From assembly GCA_963829955.1 (NCBI GenBank), contig CAWHKS010000019.1, forward strand, positions 310,001 through 374,000: a stretch of DNA of 64,000 bases, written 5' to 3'. Source of the stretch: DASTFY01 sp963829955. GTDB taxonomy: Bacteria; Actinomycetota; Acidimicrobiia; Acidimicrobiales; Ilumatobacteraceae. The translations under genes were made by a program, and so were the position numbers. This document shows positions 53,402 to 62,864 of this stretch, one piece after another; within the stretch, counting starts at the first letter, position 1; the number at the start of each line of letters is the position of its first letter. The notes beneath the pieces are model-generated. The model was not told the DNA's origin. It saw nothing but the letters and a program-made list of their open reading frames with translations, and ran no database searches.

Positions 53402-54040
53402 GTGTTGCTCGCTGAGGAGTTCGTGCTCCTCGCCCTTGATCCCGACGGCGCCGTGGCCCGCGGCTCCACGAACCAGCCATCCGCCGCCATCGGCGTCACC
53501 GGTGCCCTGGTCGCCGAGCTCGCCCTCGACGGCCACCTCGACCTCACGGACGGCCGGATCCGGCTCACCGGCACTAGGCCGGCCGACCCGCTGCTCGCGC
53601 AGGCCCTCGACAACGTGGCCCCGCACGAAGGCAGGAAACTGAAGAGCCGCCTTGGCTCGATCAAGCACGCCGGCTGGTCCGAGGTGGTGGACGCCATGGT
53701 CGCGTCCGGGACGCTGGGACGGCAGAAGGAGGCGCTGCGACCGACCCGCCACCCGGTGCGCGATCCAGCCGCCCACGCCGCGCTCCTGGCCCGCGTGCGG
53801 GCGGCCGCCACGAGCGACGAACCGCTCGACGCCCGAACAGCGGTGCTGCTTGCGCTCTCCGGTCCCTGCCAGATGCTGGAGGTCGTCGCTCCCACCCGCG
53901 CCGATCGGGCCACGGCGAAGGAGCGCATCGCCCACGCCGCGGAGCAGGTCCCTGCCGCTGACGCGGTCAAGCACGTCATCGAGGCAACGCAGGCCGCCAT
54001 CATCGCCAGCACGGCCGTCGTCGTCGTAGGCTCCACATGA
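53402..54040 (+). CDS. GPP34-family (GOLPH3-like) phosphoprotein
   Basis: This 212-residue protein of the GPP34 family starts VLLAEEFVLLALDPDGAVAR, then AAIGVTGALVAELALDGHLD, IRLTGTRPADPLLAQALDNV and ARTAVLLALSGPCQMLEVVA. The eukaryotic relative GOLPH3 binds phosphoinositides at the Golgi. Bacterial copies are frequent in Actinomycetota but lack a settled role. GTG at 53402 is chosen because GAGGAG lies ten bases upstream and the family start falls there; a TTG at 53357 would run into the HAD remnant. Confidence 0.87.
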   Translation: MLLAEEFVLLALDPDGAVARGSTNQPSAAIGVTGALVAELALDGHLDLTDGRIRLTGTRPADPLLAQALDNVAPHEGRKLKSRLGSIKHAGWSEVVDAMVASGTLGRQKEALRPTRHPVRDPAAHAALLARVRAAATSDEPLDARTAVLLALSGPCQMLEVVAPTRADRATAKERIAHAAEQVPAADAVKHVIEATQAAIIASTAVVVVGST

Positions 54041-54119
54041 CGTGCGGGTGCTTCTTGTATCTGTCGTCCCCGATCGCGGCTCTCTCGGGTAGAAACCGAT
54101 GCAGGGAGGGAGGTCGACG

Positions 54120-55259
54120 ATGACCATCGCGAATCGGCTCACGCGAGCAGTCGCCTTCGCCTCGCTGATCCTCGTCGCCTCGGCATGTGGGGCGGAGGAG
54201 CAACTCGGCACCGACTCGACCGATGCGTCGGCGGATGTGTCGGCGACGGAGACGGACAGTTCGACCGGCGGTTCGACCGTGGACGTCACCGTCGATGAGC
54301 CGTCATCTTCGGACGAGTCGGCCACGACCGGATCGACCATCGCGGGAACGGGATCGACGGTCGAGCCTTCGACCTCGGACGGCTCGGGTTCAGGGAGCAC
54401 GCCGACGACGAAGCCAAAGGGCGGCGGCAGCTCGTCGACCTCGACGACGCTGTCGAGCCAGAGCATCACCGTCTACCCCGTGCCCGGCGGTTGGGTCTAC
54501 GGCGATACCCGCACCGTGATCGCCACCGCCTCCTCGGGCCTGAAGGTGGGCCTGTCCGCCGGGGGCGCCTGCCAGTTCGCCAACGCCGACCTCGGGCTGC
54601 TCAAGGCCACAGGTGTCGGCACGTGCACCGTGACCGCGCGTCAGGACGGCGGACCCGGGTACCGCGCCGCGACACCGGTCAGCGTGTCAGCCCCGATCGC
54701 CCAGGGCACCGCGCGGATCGACGGGTTCGGCAACCGCAGCGTCGAGCATCCCCACACCCCCTTCACCATCCCACTCAGTGCCACCGCCACGAGCGGCGCG
54801 GCGGTGCGCTACCGCGTGCTGCCGGATGAGTTCGGCGAGACCAAGTGCGGCCTGAGCGGGAACTCGCTCCAGGTCCCGCTCTTCGAGGGATTGCCGAGGA
54901 ACTGCGTCGTCGAGGCGTACGTCGACGCCAGCGCCGTGTACACGGGTGCATCGGCACGAGCGACCATCGTCCTCAACCCGACAGTCGTGAAGTTCACCGG
55001 CCGGAGCGGCCCGACGGTGGGCCCGACATCCGCCTACGTCACCGTCACCATCAACCGCCGGTGGTCCGGCGTGGAGCACTCCTCCAGCTGCGGGTCGACG
55101 TCCTCGTCTCCGGACGGGGAGTCGGACTCCTACACCGTCACCGTGGTGTACGACCAGCCCGCGACCTCCGGGGCATCCTGCACGCTCTTCGTCAACACGT
55201 CCACGCCGGACGGGGCTGTCACCACGGGCACGGCCGAGTTCACGTTCACGATCCCGTAG
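54120..55259 (+). CDS. Ser/Thr-rich lipoprotein with Ig-like beta domains
   Basis: This 379-residue lipoprotein has a signal starting TIANRLTRAVAFASLILVAS and the lipobox cysteine in ASACGAEEQ. A Ser/Thr/Asp/Glu-rich linker of about 90 residues follows. The rest is strand-rich and may form bacterial Ig-like (MBG-type) modules: SITVYPVPGGWVYGDTRTVI, GTCTVTARQDGGPGYRAATP, FTIPLSATATSGAAVRYRV and ASCTLFVNTSTPDGAVTTGT, with paired cysteines. ATG at 54120 follows the strong site GGGAGGGAGG. It precedes the TIR-NTPase gene by only 13 bases, so the two may be co-transcribed, giving a surface protein with a sensor. Confidence 0.82.
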   Translation: MTIANRLTRAVAFASLILVASACGAEEQLGTDSTDASADVSATETDSSTGGSTVDVTVDEPSSSDESATTGSTIAGTGSTVEPSTSDGSGSGSTPTTKPKGGGSSSTSTTLSSQSITVYPVPGGWVYGDTRTVIATASSGLKVGLSAGGACQFANADLGLLKATGVGTCTVTARQDGGPGYRAATPVSVSAPIAQGTARIDGFGNRSVEHPHTPFTIPLSATATSGAAVRYRVLPDEFGETKCGLSGNSLQVPLFEGLPRNCVVEAYVDASAVYTGASARATIVLNPTVVKFTGRSGPTVGPTSAYVTVTINRRWSGVEHSSSCGSTSSSPDGESDSYTVTVVYDQPATSGASCTLFVNTSTPDGAVTTGTAEFTFTIP

Positions 55260-55272
55260 CTTGCCCACCGGC

Positions 55273-58200
55273 ATGGCCGACGTCTTCGTCTCGTATCGGC
55301 ACAGCGATCAGGATCTCGTCGCCCCGATTGCCGAAGGGCTCGAGCTGCGGGACCTCGATGTGTGGTTCGATCGCAGCGACATCCTCTCGGGCGAGCGGTG
55401 GCGAGAGCGGATCACTGAGGGCATCGCGGAGGCGGGCGCGGTCGTCGTCGCCGTCGGGCCTGAAGGCATCGGTGGGGTCCAGGCCTTCGAGGTCGACCTC
55501 GCGCTCGATCGCTCTGTGCTCGATGTCGAGCTCCCGATCATCCCCATCCTCCTCCCAGGCGCCCGACTCGACGGCCCCCAGTGGAGCCAGCTCGCCGCCC
55601 GGTCCTACGTCAAGATGGACGGCGCGACCGACGACGACATCGTCGATCGCATCGCGGACGGCATCCGCGGCCTCGGCGTCGAACGCCCGGCGCCTCCCGA
55701 GGAGACCGACCGCGAGCCGTATCCGGGCCTGCGCCCATACACGACCGACGAGGAGGACCTGTACTTCGGGCGGGAGGCCGACATCGACGCCCTGGTGGAG
55801 CTGTGCCGTCAGCCCGGCCTCACGGCCGTGCTCGGTCCCAGCGGCTCCGGGAAGTCGTCCCTGGTACGCGCCGGCCTGATCCCCCGTCTGCAGACGACCT
55901 CCATCGCGTCGTTGCGCCACTGGCGGCCGGTCGTCGTCGATCCGGGCCCGGAGCCGGCCCGGAGCTTCCTCGTCGGCCTCGCCGCCCTCGGCCCGTCACC
56001 CCTCGGCCTCCCGCTCGACGCGGTCAACCAGTCCCAGCACGACGCCGGGGTGTTCTCGACTGCGGTCCTGGCCGTCCTGAGTGGCCTCGACGAGCGAACC
56101 GGCCTGCTCGTGGTCGTCGACCAGCTCGAGCAGCTCTTCACGAGGGGCCAGGACGAAGCCGCTCGCAAGGCCTTCGGGGACAACCTCTCTGCGCTGGCGG
56201 CCCACTGCCCCGACCGCGCCCGGCTCGTCGTCACGCTGCGTTCGGACTACCTGGACCAGCTCGCAGAGCTGCCCGCGCTCGCCCGGGCCATCGGCGCCCG
56301 CCACCACCTCCTGGCGCCGATCGACGGCGATGGTCTGCGCGACGTGATCCAACAGCCCGCGTGGCGCTGCGGCATCGCGCTCGAGCCGAGGTTGGTGGAC
56401 GAGATCGCGCTGGACGTCGAGAACCAGCCGAACGCCTTACCGCTGCTCTCGGTGGCGCTTCAGGAGATGTGGCGCAAGCGTCAAGGTGACCGGCTGACGC
56501 TGAAGGCCTACGTCGAGGGCGGCCGCGTCACGGGAGCGCTGGCCGAGCTCGCGGAGGCGTCGATCCGGCCGCTGCTGCCCGACCAGGAACCGCTCGTGCG
56601 GTCCACGCTCCTCCGACTCGTCGCCTTCCCCCCGGGCGCGCCAGCGGTGCGCCGGAAGCGTCGGACCGAGGATCTCGCCGGCCACGGCGGTGACAGGCAG
56701 GCGATGCTGGACCTGCTCGGCGGGCTGACCGAGAGCCGCCTGCTCGTGGGCGATCAGGACGGGGTCGAGTTCGCGCACGACGCCGTCCTCAGCGCGTGGC
56801 CTCGGCTGCACGAATGGGTGCTGACAGCACGAGCCGATGAGGAGGCACGCCAGCGGGTCGAGGGCGCGGCGGCCGAGTGGTCGGGATCCGACCGGTCCGT
56901 CGCCCATCTGGCCACGGCGGGGATGGTGGCCGAGCTCACACCACTCGTCGAGAGCGGGAGGCTCCTGCTCACCGACACGGAGCAGGAGTACCTGCAGGAG
57001 AGCTCGCGCCGCTTGCGCCGCGCGAAGCAGCGCCGTTGGATGGCCGTGGCGACGGCCGCCGTGGCCACGGTCGCCGTCGGTCTGGTCGGCTTGCTGTGGC
57101 GCCGGACCAGCGACCAGGCCGACCGGAACCGGGAGGCGATCGCCCGTGAACTGGGCGAGCAGTCGATCAGGGCAGCCTCCGATCGGCCCGACCTCGGGCT
57201 CCGGCTGGCCACCACGGCGTACGCCCGATCGCAGCACCCGGCCGTGCGCTCCGCGCTGGCGACGACGCTCACGCAGCCGGCACCGCTCGTCGGGATGTGG
57301 GCGCCCACGGACGGCACGATCACGGCAGCGGCCGTCGCGCCGGGCGGGAACGAGATGCTCGTCGGAACGGCAGGCGGGGAGCTGCTGGCCTGCGACACCG
57401 TGCAACGGCGTTGCGCGGCCAGACCCGAATCACCGCTGCCCGGCGCGCCCGCCACCATCACGGAGGCCGGCGGCTCCATCGCCGTCGTCACGGCCGACGG
57501 CACGTTGCTGGTGGGTCCGGCCGAAGGCCAGCTGACGGCCGCGCCCTCGAGTGAGCCCGTCCGCCTCGCGGCGCTCGATCAGCAAGGGCAGCTGGTGGCC
57601 GACGCCACCGGGAGCGGCGTGGTGGAGGTCCGGAACCTCGGTGGCAGTGGCGACCCCTTCAGGGCCGGCCAGGTCACGGGCACGCCGAGCGCCGTTGCGG
57701 TGTCGGCACGGCGAGGGCTGGTTCTCGGTGCCGGCTCGCAGCGGTTCGGGTTCACGCTGTGGGACATCGCGGACGGCGACGTGCTCGCTGACGTCTCGTC
57801 CGGGGACGTGCTCGGCATCGTCTACGCGGCGTCGTTCGACGAGTCCGGCGACCGCCTCGTGGTGAGCGACGGCTCGACCGGGGACCTGCTCGTCTGGTCC
57901 GTGGACGCGCTCGTGAACGGCACCGACGAGCGGCCGGTGCGCCTGCCTGGTGGTGACCGTGCGGTCCTGAGCCTGGCCGTCGCCGGCGACCGGGTCGTCG
58001 CCGTGGACGAGGGGGGCGTCGTCAGGCAGTTCAGCCTCTCGAGCGGCCGCCCCACCGGCACGCCGATGCGGGCTCTGGCTCCGCTCGGTGAGCCACCGGC
58101 GACGATGATCGCCGCGGGTCATCGCGACGGCGATCAGCGGATCGTCGCCGTGCGGGCCGACGGCGTCGTCGAATGGGACGGGCTCGGTCGTTCCGGTCTC

Positions 58201-59163
58201 AACCAGGCTCGCACCGACATCGAGGGGCTTGCCGTGGTCGCCGCCGCCCCCGCTGGCGACCAGACCTTCGCCATCGGCGCCGATGGCGCGCTCCACACCC
58301 TGGATGGAGACGGCGCGGTCATGGCAACGGTCGACGCAGGTGTGACCGAGCCGTCCAGCGCCGTTGCTCTGGGACCGGACCGCGTTGCCGTCGGCGGGAA
58401 CGGCCTCGCCGTCGTCGACGCGTGGACCGGCGCGCCGCTCGCGGAGCGCACGGATCTCGAGATCGTGGCCCTCGCTCCGGCAGGAGGATCCGAAGCAGCG
58501 CAACTGGCGGCGGCGACCAGTGACGGCGGCGTGGTGCTGCTCGACGCGACGGACCTCTCGACCGCCGCAGGACCCGTCCAGGCCACGAGCGATCCGATCA
58601 CGGACCTGACCGTTTCACCCGACGGCAGCACGATCGTTGTCGGCACGACCGGTGGACGCACGCGAGATGTTGTCACGGTCGAAGTCGAGAGCGCGGAGGT
58701 GCGAACGCTGGAGGGGCACGGCGCCGAGGTGAGCGGGGTCGCGTTCAGCCCCGACGGCAGCATGCTGGCGACGGGCAGCGACGACCGGTCGATCATCCTG
58801 TGGACCACTGCCGACTGGAGCCCGGCCGCCGTGCTCGCCGGGCACGAGGACCGGGTACGCCAGCTCGCCTTCACCGCCGACGGCAGCATGCTGCTCTCGG
58901 TGAGCGACGACGGGACGATGCGCTGGTGGGACGTCGGGGAAGGCGCGCCGATCGGTCTCCCGCTGCGGAGCGATGGATCCCGCCTGCTCGACGTCCAAAC
59001 CGCCGCCCACACCGCGGTGACCCACGACGGAACGACGGTCTCGATCTGGCTCACGGAGCCGACGGAGTGGGTGAGGATCGCGTGCGAGATCTCGTCGCGA
59101 CCCCTCACGGACGTCGAGCGGGAGGCGTTCCTGGACGGCGCCGAGGCCAGGTGCCCGAGCTGA
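55273..59163 (+). CDS. TIR - nSTAND NTPase - TM - WD40 protein
   Basis: This 1296-residue multidomain protein starts with a TIR domain at 1-135 (ADVFVSYRHSDQDLVAPIAE, candidate NADase glutamate at residue 73 in AFEVDLALDR). An nSTAND1-like NTPase at 149-510 begins YPGLRPYTTDEEDLYFGREA. Walker A is GPSGSGKSS at 188-196, Walker B LLVVVDQLEQL, and the arginine-finger region VTLRSDYLDQLAEL. A hydrophobic helix lies at about 590-609. The last 650 residues are degenerate WD40 blades, clearest near the end (LEGHGAEVSGVAFSPDGSML, LAGHEDRVRQLAFTADGSML). Such proteins sense a ligand through the repeats, assemble through the NTPase and act through TIR. ATG at 55273 is preferred to TTG 55261. Confidence 0.9.
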   Translation: MADVFVSYRHSDQDLVAPIAEGLELRDLDVWFDRSDILSGERWRERITEGIAEAGAVVVAVGPEGIGGVQAFEVDLALDRSVLDVELPIIPILLPGARLDGPQWSQLAARSYVKMDGATDDDIVDRIADGIRGLGVERPAPPEETDREPYPGLRPYTTDEEDLYFGREADIDALVELCRQPGLTAVLGPSGSGKSSLVRAGLIPRLQTTSIASLRHWRPVVVDPGPEPARSFLVGLAALGPSPLGLPLDAVNQSQHDAGVFSTAVLAVLSGLDERTGLLVVVDQLEQLFTRGQDEAARKAFGDNLSALAAHCPDRARLVVTLRSDYLDQLAELPALARAIGARHHLLAPIDGDGLRDVIQQPAWRCGIALEPRLVDEIALDVENQPNALPLLSVALQEMWRKRQGDRLTLKAYVEGGRVTGALAELAEASIRPLLPDQEPLVRSTLLRLVAFPPGAPAVRRKRRTEDLAGHGGDRQAMLDLLGGLTESRLLVGDQDGVEFAHDAVLSAWPRLHEWVLTARADEEARQRVEGAAAEWSGSDRSVAHLATAGMVAELTPLVESGRLLLTDTEQEYLQESSRRLRRAKQRRWMAVATAAVATVAVGLVGLLWRRTSDQADRNREAIARELGEQSIRAASDRPDLGLRLATTAYARSQHPAVRSALATTLTQPAPLVGMWAPTDGTITAAAVAPGGNEMLVGTAGGELLACDTVQRRCAARPESPLPGAPATITEAGGSIAVVTADGTLLVGPAEGQLTAAPSSEPVRLAALDQQGQLVADATGSGVVEVRNLGGSGDPFRAGQVTGTPSAVAVSARRGLVLGAGSQRFGFTLWDIADGDVLADVSSGDVLGIVYAASFDESGDRLVVSDGSTGDLLVWSVDALVNGTDERPVRLPGGDRAVLSLAVAGDRVVAVDEGGVVRQFSLSSGRPTGTPMRALAPLGEPPATMIAAGHRDGDQRIVAVRADGVVEWDGLGRSGLNQARTDIEGLAVVAAAPAGDQTFAIGADGALHTLDGDGAVMATVDAGVTEPSSAVALGPDRVAVGGNGLAVVDAWTGAPLAERTDLEIVALAPAGGSEAAQLAAATSDGGVVLLDATDLSTAAGPVQATSDPITDLTVSPDGSTIVVGTTGGRTRDVVTVEVESAEVRTLEGHGAEVSGVAFSPDGSMLATGSDDRSIILWTTADWSPAAVLAGHEDRVRQLAFTADGSMLLSVSDDGTMRWWDVGEGAPIGLPLRSDGSRLLDVQTAAHTAVTHDGTTVSIWLTEPTEWVRIACEISSRPLTDVEREAFLDGAEARCPS

Positions 59164-59170
59164 GTGCCGG

Positions 59171-60016
59171 CTAGTCCAACGACGACCAGAACTCGTCGAC
59201 CATCGCGTTGAACGCCTCAGGACTCTCCTGGAACGGCTGGTGCGCCTCGCCGGGCAGCACGACGAACGACGCGCCCGGGATCCCACCGGCCACCACCTGC
59301 CCGTAGCGGGGCGGCGTGACGATGTCGATCTCGCCCGCCACCACCATCGTCGGAACGGTGATCTCGTGGAGGCGGTCGAGCGTGTCGTGCTGCTTCCACG
59401 CCTCGAGCTGGCGGACGAAGGCCTCCGGCGACTGCGGGAACGGGAACGACATGGCGTCCTCGATGACGGCGTCGACCATGCCGCTCTCGTGGGCGCGGGG
59501 CGTGTAGATCCAGAGTAGGAACGCCTCGAGCATCTTCCGTTCGCTCGGTGCCACCTCGGGCAACCAGGTCCACGCCTCCATGGCGCGGCGCAGGTAGGCA
59601 TCGGGCCGGGCCCACGTGCTGACGAGGACGAGGCTGCGGACGAGATCCGGATGCCGGAGGGCCAGGTGCTGGGCGGTGGCGGCGCCACCCGAGAACCCGG
59701 CGACGTGGGCCCGCTCGATGCCCGCCGCCCGCAGCAGCGCGGCGGCGTCGTCGGCCATGTCGGTGACGCTGAAGCCGTCCGGCGGCAGGGGTGACCGGCC
59801 GGCGCCCCGGTTGTCGAAGGCGGTGAGGCGGTACTGGTCGGCCAGTCCGTCGAGCTGGAAGGTCCAGGCCTCGGCAGGGTCGCTGAGGCCGGCGATGAGC
59901 AGGACATCCGGTCCGTTCCCTCGCTGGTCGACCCACAGCTCGACGTCGCCGACACCGAGCAGCCCTGGCCCTGTGATCGGGTCGGTGATGGGTCCGGTGG
60001 TCGTCCTGGTGGTCAT
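59171..60016 (-). CDS. Alpha/beta hydrolase
   Basis: This 281-residue alpha/beta hydrolase has the nucleophile serine in VAGFSGGAATAQHLALRH, the acid in VVAGEIDIVTPPRYG and the histidine in LPGEAHQPFQESPEAF. The oxyanion region is LLIAGLSDPAEAW and the start ELWVDQRGNGPDVL. ATG at 60016 has AGGAG upstream; the frame is open 23 codons further. The family covers esterases, peroxidases and lactonases, and nothing in the sequence fixes the substrate. It converges on the TIR-NTPase gene with a 7-base gap and lies downstream of the STAND ATPase gene on the same strand. Confidence 0.9.
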   Translation of the reverse strand: MTTRTTTGPITDPITGPGLLGVGDVELWVDQRGNGPDVLLIAGLSDPAEAWTFQLDGLADQYRLTAFDNRGAGRSPLPPDGFSVTDMADDAAALLRAAGIERAHVAGFSGGAATAQHLALRHPDLVRSLVLVSTWARPDAYLRRAMEAWTWLPEVAPSERKMLEAFLLWIYTPRAHESGMVDAVIEDAMSFPFPQSPEAFVRQLEAWKQHDTLDRLHEITVPTMVVAGEIDIVTPPRYGQVVAGGIPGASFVVLPGEAHQPFQESPEAFNAMVDEFWSSLD

Positions 60017-60107
60017 GGTGGCTTCTCCTGCGCGGGACGCCTCCGGTGGGCGCTTTCGCACGTCCGGCGTGACGAAGGGCCTCACACCGTGAGAACGCCG
60101 GCCTCGC

Positions 60108-62784
60108 TCAGCTGCGCCAGACCACAGGATGCTCCGGCCGGTAGACGCAGTACGTGCCGGTCATGACCGAAGCCTCGAGATGGCGGCCCAGGTCGGGATG
60201 GGCGGTGCCCAAGCGCCGGATCGTCGAGCGCAGACGCTGCGTGACCGCCGAGCGGGCCCGCTCCGCCGAGCTGCCGCTGCGTCGGGTGCGGCTGCCGAGC
60301 CCCAAGGCCGTCGTGAGGTGGTCGACCAGCGTGTCGAGCTCGACGCGGGCCTGATCGGCCCGGGCGTAGTCGTTGTCGGCCTCGGCGTCATCGATGTCCC
60401 GCTGCAGATCGCGGATGCGCTCCTCGTACTGGCGGCGCGCCGTCTGGTCGAGCACCTCACCGGTCGAGGCCTGCTCGACGCTGCCACCCATCAGCTCGAG
60501 GCAGTGCACCTCGCGGCCGGGCGCGGTGAGCAGCCGCGCCAGGTCGGCAACGCCCTTGGACGTCCTGGCGTGCACGATCTGCCCGGCGAAGTCGAGCTCC
60601 CAGTAGTCACCGTGGTCGACGAGCCGCGCCTCGATCGGCCCGGATGACGCGGCCGCTGGCCGCGCTGGCCGACGGGCCGGCCCGGGCCGGGCCGAGGGAA
60701 CGGGCAGGTGCCTCAGCGAGGTAGTCGCGCAGCTCGCGGCGGGCCAGCACGATGGCGTCCCGCCGGCTCAACGGCTGAGCGCCACCTATCGGAAGCTTCT
60801 CCTCCAGCCTGTCGATCGTGCCTCCGGTCAGCCCAATGATCGGGAGCGTCACGGCCGTCGCGGCGAGAGCCGGCCACGCCGGGGAGCCGATCTCGCGCAG
60901 GAGCTCGACGGTGGTGTGCAACGCGCCTCCGGCCGCGGCGACGCCGTCCCTCGCCACGATTCCGTCGAACAACTCGGTCAGCGCTTCGGCGGCGTCACGC
61001 GGGCGGCCCGCGCGGATCGAGCCCCAGGCCAGCGAGCGCAGGTTCAGGCTGATGGCGGCCGGATAGTCGATACGCCGCGCCGACTCGAGCGCGGCGTGGA
61101 CCTCGGCGAACCCGCTCGGGGTGTCCTGACGCAGATGGAAGAGGGCGAGGAACGACTGGGCCCACACCTCGTTCACCGCGGAGCCGGCCGCGACCGCCTC
61201 GCGGCGGGCCGATTCGGCGAGTTCGATGGCCGGCTCAAGACCGACGTCGTCGGCCATGAGCTGGGCGCGGCTGACGTCGGCCTCGAGGGCCAGACCGACC
61301 AGACCACGCTCCCGGGCCCGCGCCGAGACGTCGGCGAACAGCCGCATGGCGAGCGGTCGATCGTCCAGAGCCCTCGCCGCATAGGCCATGGCCCGCCGCA
61401 GCGTGACCGGCGCCGTGCCCGACGGTCCGATCGCGTCGAGGGTCCGCTCGGCGAGTGCATAGGCGCCACGGGGATCGCCGAGCACCACGCGTGCCGTCGC
61501 CGCGGTCGCCACCGCATCGGCCGCGAACGGGCTCTTGGGGTCAGGCCAGCGTTCGACCGTCTGCGCGGAGAGCGAGGCGATCTCGTCGGTGTGGCCATGG
61601 TGCACCAGACCCCAGAGCACCGCACACAGCAGCAGGGGCCGGGTGCCGTCGGCGTCGTGGGCGAGGCACCAGCGCAGCGCGCTGGCGATGTCGTCGTACA
61701 TCGACCGCAGGCGACCGACGATCGAGGTGTCCCAGCTCCGGGCGCCCTCGGCGATGATCTCGGCCGCCGCTGCCGCGACGTGATCGGCCAGCCGGTCGCG
61801 GGCCTCGTCGAGGACACCCTGCCCCTCCAGCCGACGGATGGCGAACGCGCGCACGGTCTCGAGCAGGCGGAACGAGGTGGAACCGGCGCGAGCCTCGGTG
61901 GAGACGAGCGACGAGTCGACGAGGAACTGAAGGGCGTCGTCGACCTCCTTCCGGTCGAGCCCGACATCCGAGCCGACGGCGGCGACCATGTCGGCCCCGA
62001 ACGGGCCGGCGAACACGCCGAGGCGATCGAACAGGGTCGCGACGCCGGCGGGCAGGAGCCGGTACGACCACTCGATCGTCGCCGAGAGGCTGCGGTGCCG
62101 CTGATCGCCCCGGAACCGCGGCCGGGCGAGGACGTCGACACCTTCGCCCAACCGCTGGAGGATCTCAGCGGGCTGCATCGAGCGGGTCTGCGCGGCGGCC
62201 AGCTCCAGCGCGAGGGGTAGGCCATCGAGCCGCCGGCAGAGGACGGCGACCGCCTCCAGCTGATCGTCGGGGATCGTCGCGCCGGCATCGCGGGCCCGCT
62301 CGAGGAAGAGGCGCGCGGAGTCGTTGTCCAGGTCCGCAGTGTTCGCTCCGGGCACGCCGAGGGGGCTGAGCACGACAAGCGACTCGGCCGGCAGGTCGAG
62401 GGGGGAGCGGCTGGTGGCCAGAACCGTGGGCGAACGGCAGGCGGCCAGCAACGCCTCGATGGCGTCGGCCGCCGCCGACGTGACGTGCTCGCAGTTGTCG
62501 ATCACGACCAGGGCCGGCTGCTCCGATGGCGAACAGAGCAGGGCCTCGAACGAACTGAATCCGAGCTGCCCGGCCAACGCTCCTCCGACGGCGTCGGGCT
62601 CGTCGATGCGGGTCAGGTCCACGACGTGGGCGCCGAGCTCGTAGCGAGGGGCGACCTGTTCGGACACCGCGAACGCAAGGGCCGTCTTGCCGATGCCGGC
62701 AGGACCGATGATCGTCACCAGCCGGCGGTCGGCCAACCGGTCGATGACCTCGCTCACCTCCTGCGCCCGGCCGATCAGCTCCAC
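60108..62784 (-). CDS. STAND/NB-ARC-type ATPase regulator, frameshifted before its C-terminal domain
   Basis: The upstream part (62784 to about 60660) is a signal-transduction ATPase. Walker A is IIGPAGIGKTALAFAV at residues 25-40, Walker B ALVVIDNCEHV, then VLATSRSPLDLPAE and DGLPLALELAA, with a helical-repeat region after residue 330. The rest lies in another frame. Rebuilt, it reads ARLVDHGDYWELDFAGQIVH, then DLARLLTAPGREVHCLELMG, a coiled coil (YEERIRDLQRDIDDAEADND) and SSAERARSAVTQRLRSTIRR. In relatives I recall these form one chain, so one extra base near 60650-60690 in GC-rich repeats would explain the split. No HTH is visible. The start is GTG at 62784. Confidence 0.75.
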
Positions 62785-62864
62785 CGGGGCCCCCTCGTCA
62801 CGATGTGAGACGTTATCTACCGCCTCTCCGGTGTCACCGAAGCCTTGACCGAACGGAGCGACCC

